DNA from: Mucilaginibacter frigoritolerans
GTDB lineage: Bacteria; Bacteroidota; Bacteroidia; Sphingobacteriales; Sphingobacteriaceae
Reading direction: 5' to 3'
Assembly: GCF_007830615.1 (NCBI RefSeq)
Contig: NZ_VLLI01000013.1
Span: forward strand, 62,001-126,000
Length of the DNA stretch: 64,000 nt
Part shown: positions 1 to 9,601 of the stretch, in pieces
Position numbering within the stretch: position 1 is the stretch's first letter
Layout: each line of letters begins with the position of its first letter
Position numbers and translations under genes: made by a program
Notes under the pieces: generated by a model
Databases searched by the model: none
What the model saw: the letters and a program-made list of their open reading frames with translations, nothing else
Told to the model about the DNA's origin: nothing

Positions 1-1
1 G

Positions 2-376
2 GGCAAATGGAGCATTCACGAAAATATAGCACATTTGGCTAAGTATCAGCCTGTTTTTATCGATCGAATGCGCAAAATCCTTGCTATTGATAATCCTACA
101 TTTGAAGTTTATAAAGCAGAAAATGACGATGAATTTGAAATTTATTGTGCATTTACAACTTATGAGTTGCTAAAGAAAATATCGGCAGACAGGGAAGTTA
201 TTTACCACCTTATTAATAGTTTACCTAAAGATAAACTGGAGCGTATAGGTATCCACCCGAAATTTGGGAAATTAACTATAATGGAATGGCTGGAGTTTTT
301 TCTGCTTCATGAATCACATCACCTTTATACAATTTTTCAATTAGCTCATTCTGGCGGGAATAAGTTGAAACAATAG
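2..376 (+). CDS. DinB-like family protein, 3' part (5' end outside window)
   Basis: The reading frame is open from base 2 and reads G-K-W-S-I-H-E-N-I-A-H-L before the first internal TTG codon at 35, so the gene starts upstream of the window. The W-S-x-x-E-x-x-x-H-L segment near the start and the H-E-S-H-H motif near the C-terminus fit the DinB/YfiT-like four-helix bundle superfamily, in which three histidines bind a metal. Members are usually 150-175 residues, so roughly the last two thirds is visible. The substrate is unknown; some relatives are thiol-dependent transferases. The family call is from motif recognition only. Confidence 0.75.
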   Translation, partial: GKWSIHENIAHLAKYQPVFIDRMRKILAIDNPTFEVYKAENDDEFEIYCAFTTYELLKKISADREVIYHLINSLPKDKLERIGIHPKFGKLTIMEWLEFFLLHESHHLYTIFQLAHSGGNKLKQ

Positions 377-504
377 CAATAGCTTTGGGAAAAGCATATT
401 AAACTGTTTAATTCATAAAATTTTTCTATTGCTCATTCGTCAACATAATTAAATAACATTGTTTGTTATTTTTACTGCCTCTTAAATCTAAATAAAATAT
501 AATA

Positions 505-2262
505 ATGAAGCCAACCGATAACAAATCTAAACCACCCGGTATTTTTAGCCTGTTGAAGCCTTATTCGGGTTTGGTTACCCTGCTTATATTGTTTGCGCTC
601 TTTAGCAATACAGTTACCTTATGGCTTCCAAAAATTATTTCGCATGGAATTGATGATTATATCCATAGTTTGTTTACGCACTCAAAGTATAATGTAAACC
701 CAATATTGGTTAAATTCACCCTAGCTGTCTTATTTATTTTTGTATTTGCTTACTTGCAAACCATTATACAAACCTATACATCAGAAAAAGTAGCCCGCGA
801 TCTGCGCACCCAACTTTCTGATAAAATTTCGAGACAAAGCGGTGTTTTTATTGAGCAGGTCACACCTTCAAAATTGCTCACCAATCTTACGGCCGACGTT
901 GATTCAATAAAGCTTTTTGTTTCACAGGCTTTAGTCTCTATCGTATCATCAGTATTTATAATTGTGGGAGCCAGTATATTGCTGCTTACTATTAATTGGA
1001 GATTAGGCCTTTGTATTATTGCTATAATCCCTATTATTGGTGGAACTTTTTTTTATGTACTGAAAAAAGTCAGGGCATTGTTTATTAAAAGCCGTGGGGT
1101 TATTGACTGGTTGAATAAAGTAATTAACGAAAGTATTTTAGGCTCAGCACTAATACGTGTTATCAATTCACAGCAATTGGAGTTTGATAAATTTTTAAAA
1201 GCCAATTCGGAGGCAAGAGACATCGGTCTATCTATTTTAAGACTTTTTGCGGGCCTTATACCTATAATTACTTTTACAGCAAACTTGGCTTCTTTGAGCA
1301 TTCTGGCTTTAGGTGGCCACTTTGTGATAAATGACACTATGACATTGGGTGATTTTGCTGCATTTAACAGCTACCTGGCTCAATTGATATTCCCGATTTT
1401 GGTTATTGGCTTTATGAGCAATATAATTGCTCAGGCAACAGCTTCATTTCAGCGTATTAATGTTGTTTTGGATGCTGCTGATACTTCTGAAAAAGGGGAA
1501 CTAACTGCGACTTTAAACGGTGATATTGAACTGAAAGATGTTTCTGTTTCTTATGGACAGAAACCGGCACTGAAACAAATTTCATTTAAGGTTAAGGCAG
1601 GGTCTAAAATTGCTGTTATAGGCCCAACCGCTGCGGGCAAGTCACAGTTGTTATACCTGCTTACAGGTTTAATAAAACCAAGTACGGGAGAGGTTCTTTT
1701 TGATGATAAAAGTATTGATGTTTATAACAGCGAATCGTTCCACAGCCAGGTGGGTTTTGTTTTTCAGGATAGTATTATTTTTAATATGAGTATCCGCGAA
1801 AACATTGCCTTTAGTGATACAGTTACAGATGAATCATTACAAAAGGCTATTGATACAGCAGAGTTAGGTGAGTTTATCAGTTCATTACCAGAGAAGTTAA
1901 GCACTATTGTCTCTGAACGAGGCTCGAGTCTTTCAGGTGGCCAAAAACAACGTATAATGTTAGCAAGGGCATTGGCCATTAATCCTAAAGTTTTATTACT
2001 TGATGATTTTACAGCTCGCGTTGATAATAATACCGAAACAAAAATTCTTGCCAATGTGCAGAAAAATTATCCTGGTTTAACACTGATTTCGGTAACACAA
2101 AAAATTGCATCTGTTGAACATTATGACCAAATCATTCTGTTAATGCAGGGTGAAATCATTGCTACCGGTAAACATAATGAACTGATGAAAAGCAGCCCGG
2201 AATATGTACAAATTTTAAACTCGCAACAAAGCACCAGTAATTATGAATTACAATCTAAATGA
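505..2262 (+). CDS. Heterodimeric ABC exporter, subunit 1 (degenerate catalytic site)
   Basis: A fused exporter half-transporter of 585 residues: six membrane helices (about 20-310) and a C-terminal nucleotide-binding domain. Walker A GPTAAGKS lies at 373-380 and the signature LSGGQ at 476-480. Walker B ends in LLLDD, with Asp501 where the catalytic Glu is expected, and the H-loop reads V-T-Q-K-I, with Gln532 in place of His. Loss of both catalytic residues is typical of the inactive-site subunit of heterodimeric exporters such as TM287/288, BmrCD and LmrCD. The next gene overlaps it by 20 nt and supplies the complementary subunit. Substrate (drug, lipid or peptide) cannot be inferred; there is no peptidase domain. 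Confidence 0.9.
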   Translation: MKPTDNKSKPPGIFSLLKPYSGLVTLLILFALFSNTVTLWLPKIISHGIDDYIHSLFTHSKYNVNPILVKFTLAVLFIFVFAYLQTIIQTYTSEKVARDLRTQLSDKISRQSGVFIEQVTPSKLLTNLTADVDSIKLFVSQALVSIVSSVFIIVGASILLLTINWRLGLCIIAIIPIIGGTFFYVLKKVRALFIKSRGVIDWLNKVINESILGSALIRVINSQQLEFDKFLKANSEARDIGLSILRLFAGLIPIITFTANLASLSILALGGHFVINDTMTLGDFAAFNSYLAQLIFPILVIGFMSNIIAQATASFQRINVVLDAADTSEKGELTATLNGDIELKDVSVSYGQKPALKQISFKVKAGSKIAVIGPTAAGKSQLLYLLTGLIKPSTGEVLFDDKSIDVYNSESFHSQVGFVFQDSIIFNMSIRENIAFSDTVTDESLQKAIDTAELGEFISSLPEKLSTIVSERGSSLSGGQKQRIMLARALAINPKVLLLDDFTARVDNNTETKILANVQKNYPGLTLISVTQKIASVEHYDQIILLMQGEIIATGKHNELMKSSPEYVQILNSQQSTSNYELQSK

Positions 2263-4009
2263 TCTGCAGGCTAAGGCGCCCAAATCATCCACATGGTCTT
2301 CGCTGGGAAAGTTGTTGCAACTCATCTCACACGAAAGAAAGAATTTAATAATGGCATTAACTGCCATTTTGGTTAACTCTACTTTAAACTTATTCGGCCC
2401 ACTAATTATTGGGCATACCATTGATCAGTACATTTTTGTACCACATAAAAATTATCATGGTGTATTGGTGAATTGTGCCATACTACTGGGTATGTATCTG
2501 GTGGCATTGCTATCAAGTTATCTGCAAACCATATTGATGGGTGGGGTTGGTCAACGTATGCTGTTTACGCTTCGTAATGCGATATTTAATAAGCTGCAAT
2601 TGTTGCCAGTTGGGTTTTTTAATCAAAATAAGGCTGGAGATTTGATATCGCGAATCAATAATGATACAGATAAGCTGAACCAGTTTTTTTCACAATCGTT
2701 AATGCAGTTTATTGGTAGCATAGCCACCATGCTAGGGGCAGGAATATTTTTATTGTCGATAAATATTCAGCTTGGATCAGCTACACTTATTCCTGCAATT
2801 GTTATCCTCATTTTTACTGCTTTAACATCCCCATGGGTGAAAAGAAAAAATGCCAAAAACCTGAAAAGTGTAGGTGGAATGAGCGGCGAGATACAAGAAA
2901 GCCTGAATAATTTTAAAGTGATCATTGCTTTTAACCGCCGTGATTATTTTCGCAAACGTTTTGATGAAGCAAACCAGGAAAACTACAATACGGCAATAGG
3001 AGCAGGTATAGCCAATAATAGTTATGTGCCGGTATATGGTTTGTTTTCGAGTATTGCACAGTTAATTGTTTTGGCCTATGGTATTTACCTGATTTCTGAA
3101 GGCCAGTTTGCTATTGGATTGTTGGTAAGCTATTTATCATATGCTAATCAATTTTATAATCCCTTAAGGCAATTGGCGGCATTGTGGACAAACTTTCAAA
3201 CTGCAATGGCTGGCTGGGACAGGATATCCCATATATTAACCTTAGAAACTGATCTGGTAACGATAGATAATGTGGTTGCTGATCCTTCTGCTTCATTACT
3301 GGAATTCAGGAATGTGCATTTTAGCTATGATGAAAGCAGGGAAATATTGCATAATATCAATTTTAAGCTGGAGCGTGGAAAAACCTATGCACTTGTTGGC
3401 CCAACAGGTGGTGGTAAAACTACAACGGCTTCATTAATAGCTCGCTTATATGATGCAACCAAAGGAACTGTTTTACTTGATGGAAAAGATATAAGGGGTT
3501 ATGAGCCGATTGACAGAACCAAAAAGATAGGCTTTATTTTGCAGGAACCATTTTTGTTTACTGGAACGGTACGTGATAATATCTTGTATGGTAATGAGCT
3601 ATATGTAAATTATACGAATGAGCTATTGGAAAAGGTTATTGTAGAGGCTAATTTAGGTAGCTTGCTTGCAATTTTTGAAAGTGGATTGGACACAAATGTA
3701 CTTTCAAGTGGTGATAGTATAAGTTTGGGTCAAAAGCAATTGATAGCATTCATGCGCGCAGTATTACGCAATCCTGATTTACTTATTTTGGATGAGGCAA
3801 CTGCCAATATTGACACCATTACAGAAAAACTACTTAGCGATATTTTAAGTAAATTACCGGATACCACGACACGAGTAATTATAGCACATCGTTTAAATAC
3901 TATAGAAAATGCCGATGAAATATTTTTTGTCAACTCAGGCGAAGTAATCCGTGCAGGTTCATTTGATCACGCTATGGATATGCTGCTACACGGTAAAAGG
4001 GTGAGCTGA
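2243..4009 (+). CDS. Heterodimeric ABC exporter, subunit 2 (catalytically competent)
   Basis: A 588-residue half-transporter with an N-terminal six-helix membrane domain and a C-terminal ATPase. Walker A GPTGGGKT (386-393), Walker B LLILDE with Glu518, and H-loop His549 in I-I-A-H-R-L are intact. The signature is I-S-L-G-Q (493-497) instead of LSGGQ. Paired with subunit 1, this gives one consensus ATP site (this subunit's Walker motifs plus the LSGGQ of subunit 1) and one degenerate site. The ATG lies 20 nt inside the upstream gene, which suggests translational coupling and fixed stoichiometry. A non-specific lipid or drug exporter role is inferred from the family. Confidence 0.92.
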   Translation: MNYNLNDLQAKAPKSSTWSSLGKLLQLISHERKNLIMALTAILVNSTLNLFGPLIIGHTIDQYIFVPHKNYHGVLVNCAILLGMYLVALLSSYLQTILMGGVGQRMLFTLRNAIFNKLQLLPVGFFNQNKAGDLISRINNDTDKLNQFFSQSLMQFIGSIATMLGAGIFLLSINIQLGSATLIPAIVILIFTALTSPWVKRKNAKNLKSVGGMSGEIQESLNNFKVIIAFNRRDYFRKRFDEANQENYNTAIGAGIANNSYVPVYGLFSSIAQLIVLAYGIYLISEGQFAIGLLVSYLSYANQFYNPLRQLAALWTNFQTAMAGWDRISHILTLETDLVTIDNVVADPSASLLEFRNVHFSYDESREILHNINFKLERGKTYALVGPTGGGKTTTASLIARLYDATKGTVLLDGKDIRGYEPIDRTKKIGFILQEPFLFTGTVRDNILYGNELYVNYTNELLEKVIVEANLGSLLAIFESGLDTNVLSSGDSISLGQKQLIAFMRAVLRNPDLLILDEATANIDTITEKLLSDILSKLPDTTTRVIIAHRLNTIENADEIFFVNSGEVIRAGSFDHAMDMLLHGKRVS

Positions 4010-4124
4010 TATATGAATAGGAAGAGTTACAAGTAAAGAATAATGAATTTAAATAACTTTCTTTGGAACTTAACTGGCTTTTCCTATTTTCGGACATAAC
4101 CATTTCCACATCTCCATAATTATT

Positions 4125-4138
4125 TTTACACTTGTAAA
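4125..4138. promoter_or_regulatory. Palindrome upstream of the Nudix-like regulator, candidate operator
   Basis: TTTACA-CT-TGTAAA is a perfect 6-bp inverted repeat with a 2-bp centre, ending 18 nt before the ATG at 4157. NrtR-type regulators commonly bind palindromes in their own promoter region, so autoregulation is a reasonable inference. A short AT-rich palindrome can also occur by chance. Confidence 0.35.
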
Positions 4139-4156
4139 TAAACTATAAACCTGATT

Positions 4157-4861
4157 ATGCAGAGATATACTGGTCAAAAACGAATATTGGTCGCTACAGA
4201 CTGTATTATTTTCGGATTTGACGGATGGAATTTAAAATTGTTGCTGGTTCAGCGTAACATTGAGCCTGAAAAAAACAAGTGGAGCCTTATGGGAGGCTTC
4301 ATACAACCTTCAGAAACACCTGATGACGCTGCCAATCGTGTTCTGGAACTTAGAACCGGCTTAAAAAACGTTTACATGGAGCAATTTCAAGTATTCGGAA
4401 AGCCTGATCGCGACCCGGTGGAAAGAACATTATCTGTGGCTTATTTTGCTTTAATTGATATCCATCAATACGAAAAACAGATAAGTGATGAGTATCATGC
4501 TGAATGGTTTTTGTTAAACGAAATGCCGGAGTTGATATTTGATCATAGTGAAATGGTGAAGCTTGCAAAAAGACAATTGCGTTATAAAGCAGCACTGCAT
4601 CCAATATTGTTTCAATTATTACCAGAAAAGTTTACTATACCGCAGTTACAAGCCCTTTACGAGGGGGTTTATAATACTGAGTTTGATGATCGTAATTTTA
4701 GCCGCAAACTACTATCAACCAATTTATTGGTAAAACTGCCTGAAAAAGATAAGGTGTCATCCAAAAAAGGTGCATTTTATTACAAGCTGGATCAGTCGCA
4801 CTATACTGAGAATTTTGAGAAGTTTTTAAACCTGGTGCCTAACCCGGATAAGTTCTTTTAA
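4157..4861 (+). CDS. NrtR/AraR-like transcriptional regulator with degenerate Nudix domain
   Basis: The N-terminal half (about 8-140) is a Nudix fold and the C-terminal half (about 150-225) resembles the winged-helix domain of NrtR-type regulators. The Nudix box begins normally (Gly47, Glu53, Arg61), but the catalytic core R-E-U-x-E-E reads R-V-L-E-L-R, so Glu62, Glu65 and Glu66 of the consensus are missing. Hydrolysis is therefore unlikely. In this family a dead Nudix domain serves as an effector sensor, for example for ADP-ribose in NrtR or arabinose in the AraR of Bacteroides. No sugar or NAD gene is adjacent, so the regulon is unknown; a palindrome sits just upstream. Confidence 0.82.
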   Translation: MQRYTGQKRILVATDCIIFGFDGWNLKLLLVQRNIEPEKNKWSLMGGFIQPSETPDDAANRVLELRTGLKNVYMEQFQVFGKPDRDPVERTLSVAYFALIDIHQYEKQISDEYHAEWFLLNEMPELIFDHSEMVKLAKRQLRYKAALHPILFQLLPEKFTIPQLQALYEGVYNTEFDDRNFSRKLLSTNLLVKLPEKDKVSSKKGAFYYKLDQSHYTENFEKFLNLVPNPDKFF

Positions 4862-5311
4862 GAACAAAGAAGGGATGCAATATTTGGCATTCATCTGAAT
4901 GTTTGTATTTTTTACTACAAATTGGTTCTTTATAGACTATTTTTCACTAATCAGCGTTTTCATTCGAGACTTTACATATTTTAATTTTTTATTGCTGTTT
5001 ATTTAATTATAACCGGCGATATCAGTCTTAATTAAAATTATAGTCGTAACAATTGCTAAACTTAATACGTTTACGCCTGAAAGGTTCTATTGCCATTTTT
5101 ATTGAATAAAAAAATTAATTCTAATTTAAATTGTGCAATTACAACATACAATGGATTTATAGAAAATGTATATTCGTCAATTGGTTATAAATACCAATAG
5201 ATGACATTTGAATCAGTAAACAGTATAAAAATAAGTACCTGTTCGTTCATTGTTCAAATTTAAAAACGGCACTGAAATTTTATCAGGACCTATACCATTA
5301 TCTGATAATTA
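4862..5311. other. 450-nt intergenic region
   Basis: Very AT-rich spacer between the regulator and the PorP-like gene. At 4888-4901 there is a small hairpin (CATTCA-TC-TGAATG) followed by a T-rich run, which may be a weak terminator for the upstream gene. The rest presumably holds the promoter of the downstream gene, but I find no good TAnnTTTG match. No credible small gene or structured RNA is seen. Confidence 0.5.
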
Positions 5312-6328
5312 ATGAAAAAAAAATTACTTCTGCTATTTATTTGGGTTCTCAGTGTGAAAGTGTTATGGGCGCAGCAAAAGCCTCAATATACTCAATATGT
5401 ATTTAATAACTTGTTATTAAATCCTGCAGTAAGTGGTATCGAAAATTATACTGATGTTAAAGCAGGGTACCGCAGCCAGTGGACCGGTTTACAGGGAGCA
5501 CCCGTTACCAGTTACTTAACATTTTCTGCACCTATAGGCGATAATTTTTTACAAGGTGATGCTACTGCTTTCCCTGCAGAGGGCGGTATAAATCCATCAA
5601 GCAGACTATATACACAAAACTATATGGCTGCAGAGCCGCATCATGGTATTGGCTTTATGCTGGTTTCGGATCAGGCTGGGCCTATTACCACTACTAATAT
5701 TGATTTCACTTACGCGTATCACCTTGGCATAACAGAAAGGATGAATTTGGCCGTGGGTGTTCAGGGTGGTGTTGATCACGTTAATTTAAATACAAGTGAA
5801 ATAACACTAGAAAATCCACTCGACCCGGCTATTGCCAATGGAAATAACAGTCAATGGAAACCTGATTTGGGCGCTGGTATATGGCTTTATGCTTCCGATT
5901 ATTATTTTGGTGCTTCAGTTCAGCAATTGCTGCCTGAAAATCTTTATTTCAGTAGCAACAACGCCTACAATCAAAGCAAAACGGTTCCGCAATACTTTAT
6001 TACCAGTGGAGTTAAGTTGTTTTTAACGGATGATATTACCCTTTTACCATCATTTCTGATAAAAGTGATTAACCCAACCCCTATAACTTTTGATATCAAT
6101 GCAAAAGTATCGTTTCAGGATAAGTTTTGGATAGGAGGTTCCTATCGCCGTGATGATTCTTTTGGAGTGCTTGCAGGGGTAAATATCAGCTCATTTATCA
6201 ATGTAGGATATTCATATGATATCACTACTTCAGCTTTAAATACAGTTAGCAACGGAACCCACGAAATTGTTATAGGCATTTTACTCAACAACCGATATAA
6301 AGTGACCTGTCCACAGCATACTTTTTAA
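5312..6328 (+). CDS. PorP/SprF family outer-membrane protein
   Basis: A 338-residue exported protein: signal peptide at 1-20 ending in A-Q-Q, then the family hallmark Q-Y-T-Q-Y-x-F-N-N-x-L-L-N-P-A at the start of the mature chain. The rest alternates beta-strand-like segments rich in Gly, Tyr and Phe, as in an outer-membrane barrel. In the family, PorP and SprF work with type IX secretion, often paired with large secreted adhesins or gliding proteins. Here the gene stands alone, with no T9SS component or adhesin next to it, so its partner is unknown. Length is typical (300-350 residues). Confidence 0.9.
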   Translation: MKKKLLLLFIWVLSVKVLWAQQKPQYTQYVFNNLLLNPAVSGIENYTDVKAGYRSQWTGLQGAPVTSYLTFSAPIGDNFLQGDATAFPAEGGINPSSRLYTQNYMAAEPHHGIGFMLVSDQAGPITTTNIDFTYAYHLGITERMNLAVGVQGGVDHVNLNTSEITLENPLDPAIANGNNSQWKPDLGAGIWLYASDYYFGASVQQLLPENLYFSSNNAYNQSKTVPQYFITSGVKLFLTDDITLLPSFLIKVINPTPITFDINAKVSFQDKFWIGGSYRRDDSFGVLAGVNISSFINVGYSYDITTSALNTVSNGTHEIVIGILLNNRYKVTCPQHTF

Positions 6329-6430
6329 TTTGCTTTTTTCAAAAAGCGGTTAATCAATTTATTAACCATATAAAATAAAAAAGAATTGCCTCTTTGTTAT
6401 ATTTTATTGTCTACTGCAAACTGCTTACTT

Positions 6431-7906
6431 CTAAAGTTCCTTCCTTAAACGGGCAACAGGAATGTTCATTTGTTCGCGATATTTGGCTACTGTACGGCGT
6501 GCAATATTGTAACCGGCATCTTTTAAAATTTCAGTTAATTTTTCATCAGCAAGAGGATGCTTTTTATCTTCAGCACCAATATGCTCTTCCAGTATTTTTT
6601 TAACCTCTTTATTTGAAACTTCTTCCCCGCTTTCAGTTTGGATGGCTTCGGAAAAGAAGGATTTTAATAAGAATGTGCCGAATTCTGTTTGAACATATTT
6701 TGAATTGGCAACCCTTGATACGGTCGAAATGTCCATATTAATCCTGTCAGCAATATCCTTCAGGATCATCGGTTTTAAGTTTTTATCGTCCCCCGTTAGG
6801 AAAAACTCATACTGATATTGCATTATGGCATTCATGGTTTTTAAAAGTGTTTGCTGGCGCTGTTTAATAGCATCAATAAACCATTTTGCCGAATCAAGCT
6901 TTTGCTTTACAAATTGAACGGCTTCCTTTAGTTTTTTATCTTTTTGAGACGCTTTATCATAATGCTCAAACATTTCCTGGTAAGAGCGGCTAACCCGGAG
7001 TTCAGGCGCATTTTTTGAGTTTAGGGTAAGTATCAGAACGCCATCATTATTAGTAATGTGGAAGTCTGGTATTACCTGTAATTGTTTAGTGTTTATCTCG
7101 TTTGAATCGCCAGGTTTAGGGTTAAGCTTTAGGATTTCGTTAACTACGCCTCTTAATTCAATAGAAGACATGTTGAGCGACTTCTCCAGCTTATCATAGT
7201 GTTTGCGCGTAAATTCGTCCAGATAATGCTCAACAACCAGTATTGCCTTTTTTATAATTGGATCATTGGCATCTTTTTTACGAAGTTGTATTAAAAGACA
7301 CTCCTGTAAACTACGTGCACCAACTCCAGCAGGGTCAAAGGTTTGGATCACTTTAAGCATATCCTCCACTTCATCATCCGTAGCAAAAACGTTTTGAGAA
7401 AATGCCAGGTCGTCTGTGAGCGACATTATAGGGCGGCGTAAATAGCCGTCATCGTCCAAACTGCCAATTATTTGTTTCCCTATTCTGAAATCTTTATCTG
7501 ATACTGGCAAAAGGTCAAGTTGTTGTTGTAAACTTTCAAAAAATGAGCTTTGTACGGCAATTGGGATTTCTTTCCGCTCATCATCATCATCGCCATTTTG
7601 ATCATAGCGCGACCCATAATCATTTACATTATCCTCCTGCAGGTAGTCATCAATGTTAAACTCATCAGCTTCTCCTTTTTCCTCATCGCCATTGTAATTA
7701 TCTTCCTCCGGGTCTCTGTCCGGGTATTGTTCTTCAGGTTCGTTTAAATTAGTTAAACTCAAATCTTCCAAGGCAGGGTTTTCTTCCAGTTCTTCTTTAA
7801 TACGGGTATCTAAAGAAACAGTAGGCACCTGTAACAATTTTATAAATTGTATTTGCTGAGGGGAGAGCTTTTGTAATAGTTTTTGTTGAAGATTCTGTTT
7901 AAGCAT
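6431..7906 (-). CDS. rpoN: RNA polymerase sigma-54 factor
   Basis: Sigma-54 directs RNA polymerase to -24/-12 promoters and needs an AAA+ activator. Read from the ATG at 7906 the protein has about 491 residues: a Gln/Leu-rich activator-interacting region I (LKQNLQQKLLQKLSPQQ), a very acidic linker (about 40-115), the core-binding domain, and the diagnostic RpoN box A-R-R-T-V-A-K-Y-R-E near the C-terminus. I prefer the start at 7906 over an ATG 24 nt upstream because the family begins with L-K-Q-x-L, and a TAnnTTTG box lies at 7917-7924, overlapping the longer version. It is convergent with the PorP-like gene. No activator gene is adjacent. Confidence 0.96.
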   Translation of the reverse strand: MLKQNLQQKLLQKLSPQQIQFIKLLQVPTVSLDTRIKEELEENPALEDLSLTNLNEPEEQYPDRDPEEDNYNGDEEKGEADEFNIDDYLQEDNVNDYGSRYDQNGDDDDERKEIPIAVQSSFFESLQQQLDLLPVSDKDFRIGKQIIGSLDDDGYLRRPIMSLTDDLAFSQNVFATDDEVEDMLKVIQTFDPAGVGARSLQECLLIQLRKKDANDPIIKKAILVVEHYLDEFTRKHYDKLEKSLNMSSIELRGVVNEILKLNPKPGDSNEINTKQLQVIPDFHITNNDGVLILTLNSKNAPELRVSRSYQEMFEHYDKASQKDKKLKEAVQFVKQKLDSAKWFIDAIKQRQQTLLKTMNAIMQYQYEFFLTGDDKNLKPMILKDIADRINMDISTVSRVANSKYVQTEFGTFLLKSFFSEAIQTESGEEVSNKEVKKILEEHIGAEDKKHPLADEKLTEILKDAGYNIARRTVAKYREQMNIPVARLRKEL

Positions 7907-7916
7907 AAGATAGGGG

Positions 7917-7924
7917 CAAAAATA
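7917..7924 (-). promoter_or_regulatory. -7 promoter box of rpoN
   Basis: On the minus strand this reads TATTTTTG, a match to the Bacteroidota -7 consensus TAnnTTTG, 10 nt before the chosen ATG. No clear TTTG -33 element is seen. The predicted leader would be only a few nucleotides. Confidence 0.45.
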
Positions 7925-8048
7925 CATCAATTACCTTTAACTTTAAAATAAGTTAAGGTAATAAGCCAATGTTGTAAAATGCAATAGAGTTTAAATTGTT
8001 TGTTTAGTTTATTAATTTTATAACTTTAATCAAACTAAATGATAAATT

Positions 8049-8459
8049 ATGGCGATTGTAAAAGAGTTTAAGGAATTTGCAATGCGTGGCAACGTTGTTG
8101 ACCTTGCGGTGGGTGTGGTTATCGGAGCCGCATTCGGAAAAATTGTTACCTCACTGGTTGCAGATGTTATAATGCCCCCCATTGGTTATATAACTGGGGG
8201 GGTGGATTTTTCAGATAAGAAGATTATTCTTAAACAAGCTGATCCTGTGCATAAGGTGTTAGAAACAGCTCTTCATTATGGCAATTTTATTAATGCAATA
8301 ATTCAGTTTCTAATAATAGCATTTTGTATATTTATGGTAGTTAAAGCAATAAATTCTTTAAAAAAGCAAGAAGAGGTGCCTGTGCCGGTGGATCCGGTTC
8401 CAACAAAGGAAGAGATTTTGCTTACTGAAATACGTGACCTACTAGCCAAAAAGGCATAA
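8049..8459 (+). CDS. mscL: Large-conductance mechanosensitive channel
   Basis: MscL forms a pentameric pore that opens under membrane tension and releases solutes on hypo-osmotic shock. The 136-residue protein has the conserved N-terminus [17 protein letters not shown], the Gly/Ala-rich pore-lining TM1 (about 15-45), a periplasmic loop, TM2 (about 75-100) and a charged C-terminal helix. Length and motif order are normal. It is divergent from rpoN; the spacer contains TTGTTTG and TAACTTTA, close to a housekeeping promoter. Confidence 0.97.
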   Translation: MAIVKEFKEFAMRGNVVDLAVGVVIGAAFGKIVTSLVADVIMPPIGYITGGVDFSDKKIILKQADPVHKVLETALHYGNFINAIIQFLIIAFCIFMVVKAINSLKKQEEVPVPVDPVPTKEEILLTEIRDLLAKKA

Positions 8460-8524
8460 TATTAGTTTCTTGGCCGCTTGTTTGTTGATAAAAGTCAATG
8501 AGCAAGTGGCCTAAAAGTTACTTG

Positions 8525-9403
8525 CTAAAATGTTTTTGGTAATTTAGGGTCAGTTAAAATAATATAATCGCCGTTTTTACTCAGCTTAATCCAGTCTGGA
8601 TTTTCAAATGATTCATCCGAATAAACGGCAATGTTTAATATTCGCACATTATGTGCATACCTTTTTAACTGGGCAACTGCGCCAAGCTTTTCTTCACTAT
8701 GAAAACCTCCGTTGAGTTGAAGTATCTTATAACCTTTATGTGTTTCAATGAATTTGGCAATTGACCAGCCCATTGTTGCATCCCATAAATTTTGTGCCTG
8801 GTACATTTGCATGCCCGGCGTGGAAGCATGTCCGCCCATTATTTGAGTGAATTTTTCATAATAAGTGCCAGTGGCTGTGTCAATAGGTAGAGGGGGGAGA
8901 TATGACTTTCCAATGGTGCTCAATTGTTGCAAGCTATTTAATCCAAGCCGGTTAACCATATTTGTGTAACGCGATGGGGCATTTGCCGCAATAACGGGCA
9001 TGTGATTTGTTTTAGCAAACTCAATTAACAGACTATAGTCTTTATAATTTGGCCATACCCGGGTATCTGTTCTGAAGTTTTTTTCACGAATTAAGCCATA
9101 GAGGTACTCATTTAATACATTTTGACAATCCGTTTCAAACATCTCCATTGATAAGGCAACCTTGTTGGGATATTTATCTTCAAGTTTTTTTAGTAACTTA
9201 TATTCCAGATAATGCCCGGTTGAATCATCATGTTCTTCACCAAAAAATAAAACATCAGACTTTGACATGTCATTTATAATGTCATCGACTGTAACGATCT
9301 TTTGTTTTGAAGTGTTATAAATTTTATAATGATTAGCCAATGAATCCTGACTAAAAGAAATAATAGGTAGAAGAATAAATAATATAATACCAAATATTTT
9401 CAT
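8525..9403 (-). CDS. ChaN-like haem-binding-uptake family protein
   Basis: A 292-residue exported protein with an N-terminal signal peptide (about 1-18, ending S-F-S-Q). The motif G-E-E-H-D-D-S-T-G-H near residue 55, together with A-A-N-A-P-S-R-Y and Q-L-N-G-G-F-H-S further on, matches the ChaN/haem-binding uptake, Tiki-related fold (PF04187). Campylobacter ChaN binds stacked haems, and the wider superfamily includes metal-dependent peptidases. No lipobox Cys is seen here, so it may be soluble in the periplasm. There is no iron-uptake gene next to it and the function is uncertain. Confidence 0.8.
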   Translation of the reverse strand: MKIFGIILFILLPIISFSQDSLANHYKIYNTSKQKIVTVDDIINDMSKSDVLFFGEEHDDSTGHYLEYKLLKKLEDKYPNKVALSMEMFETDCQNVLNEYLYGLIREKNFRTDTRVWPNYKDYSLLIEFAKTNHMPVIAANAPSRYTNMVNRLGLNSLQQLSTIGKSYLPPLPIDTATGTYYEKFTQIMGGHASTPGMQMYQAQNLWDATMGWSIAKFIETHKGYKILQLNGGFHSEEKLGAVAQLKRYAHNVRILNIAVYSDESFENPDWIKLSKNGDYIILTDPKLPKTF

Positions 9404-9530
9404 GTTTTATTTACTGTTGATTATGAGATTATTAAGCAGGTTTTAAAGGTGATTATTGGGTGGACTAGTTTAATTCACCTGCGCAACTTAATGATTTTAA
9501 ATTTAGGTAGATTAAAGTAATTAACTATTG

Positions 9531-9561
9531 TTTGAAAAAATAAAAAAAAAGACTACATTTG
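9531..9561 (+). promoter_or_regulatory. Consensus Bacteroidota promoter for rpmH-rnpA-yidD
   Basis: TTTG at 9531-9534 and TACATTTG at 9554-9561 are separated by 19 nt, matching the primary sigma consensus TTTG-N19-TAnnTTTG. The leader to the rpmH ATG is about 35 nt. Confidence 0.7.
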
Positions 9562-9601
9562 CGCTCTTGTTTTTAAAACGAACGAATAGAATAAAATAGC
9601 C

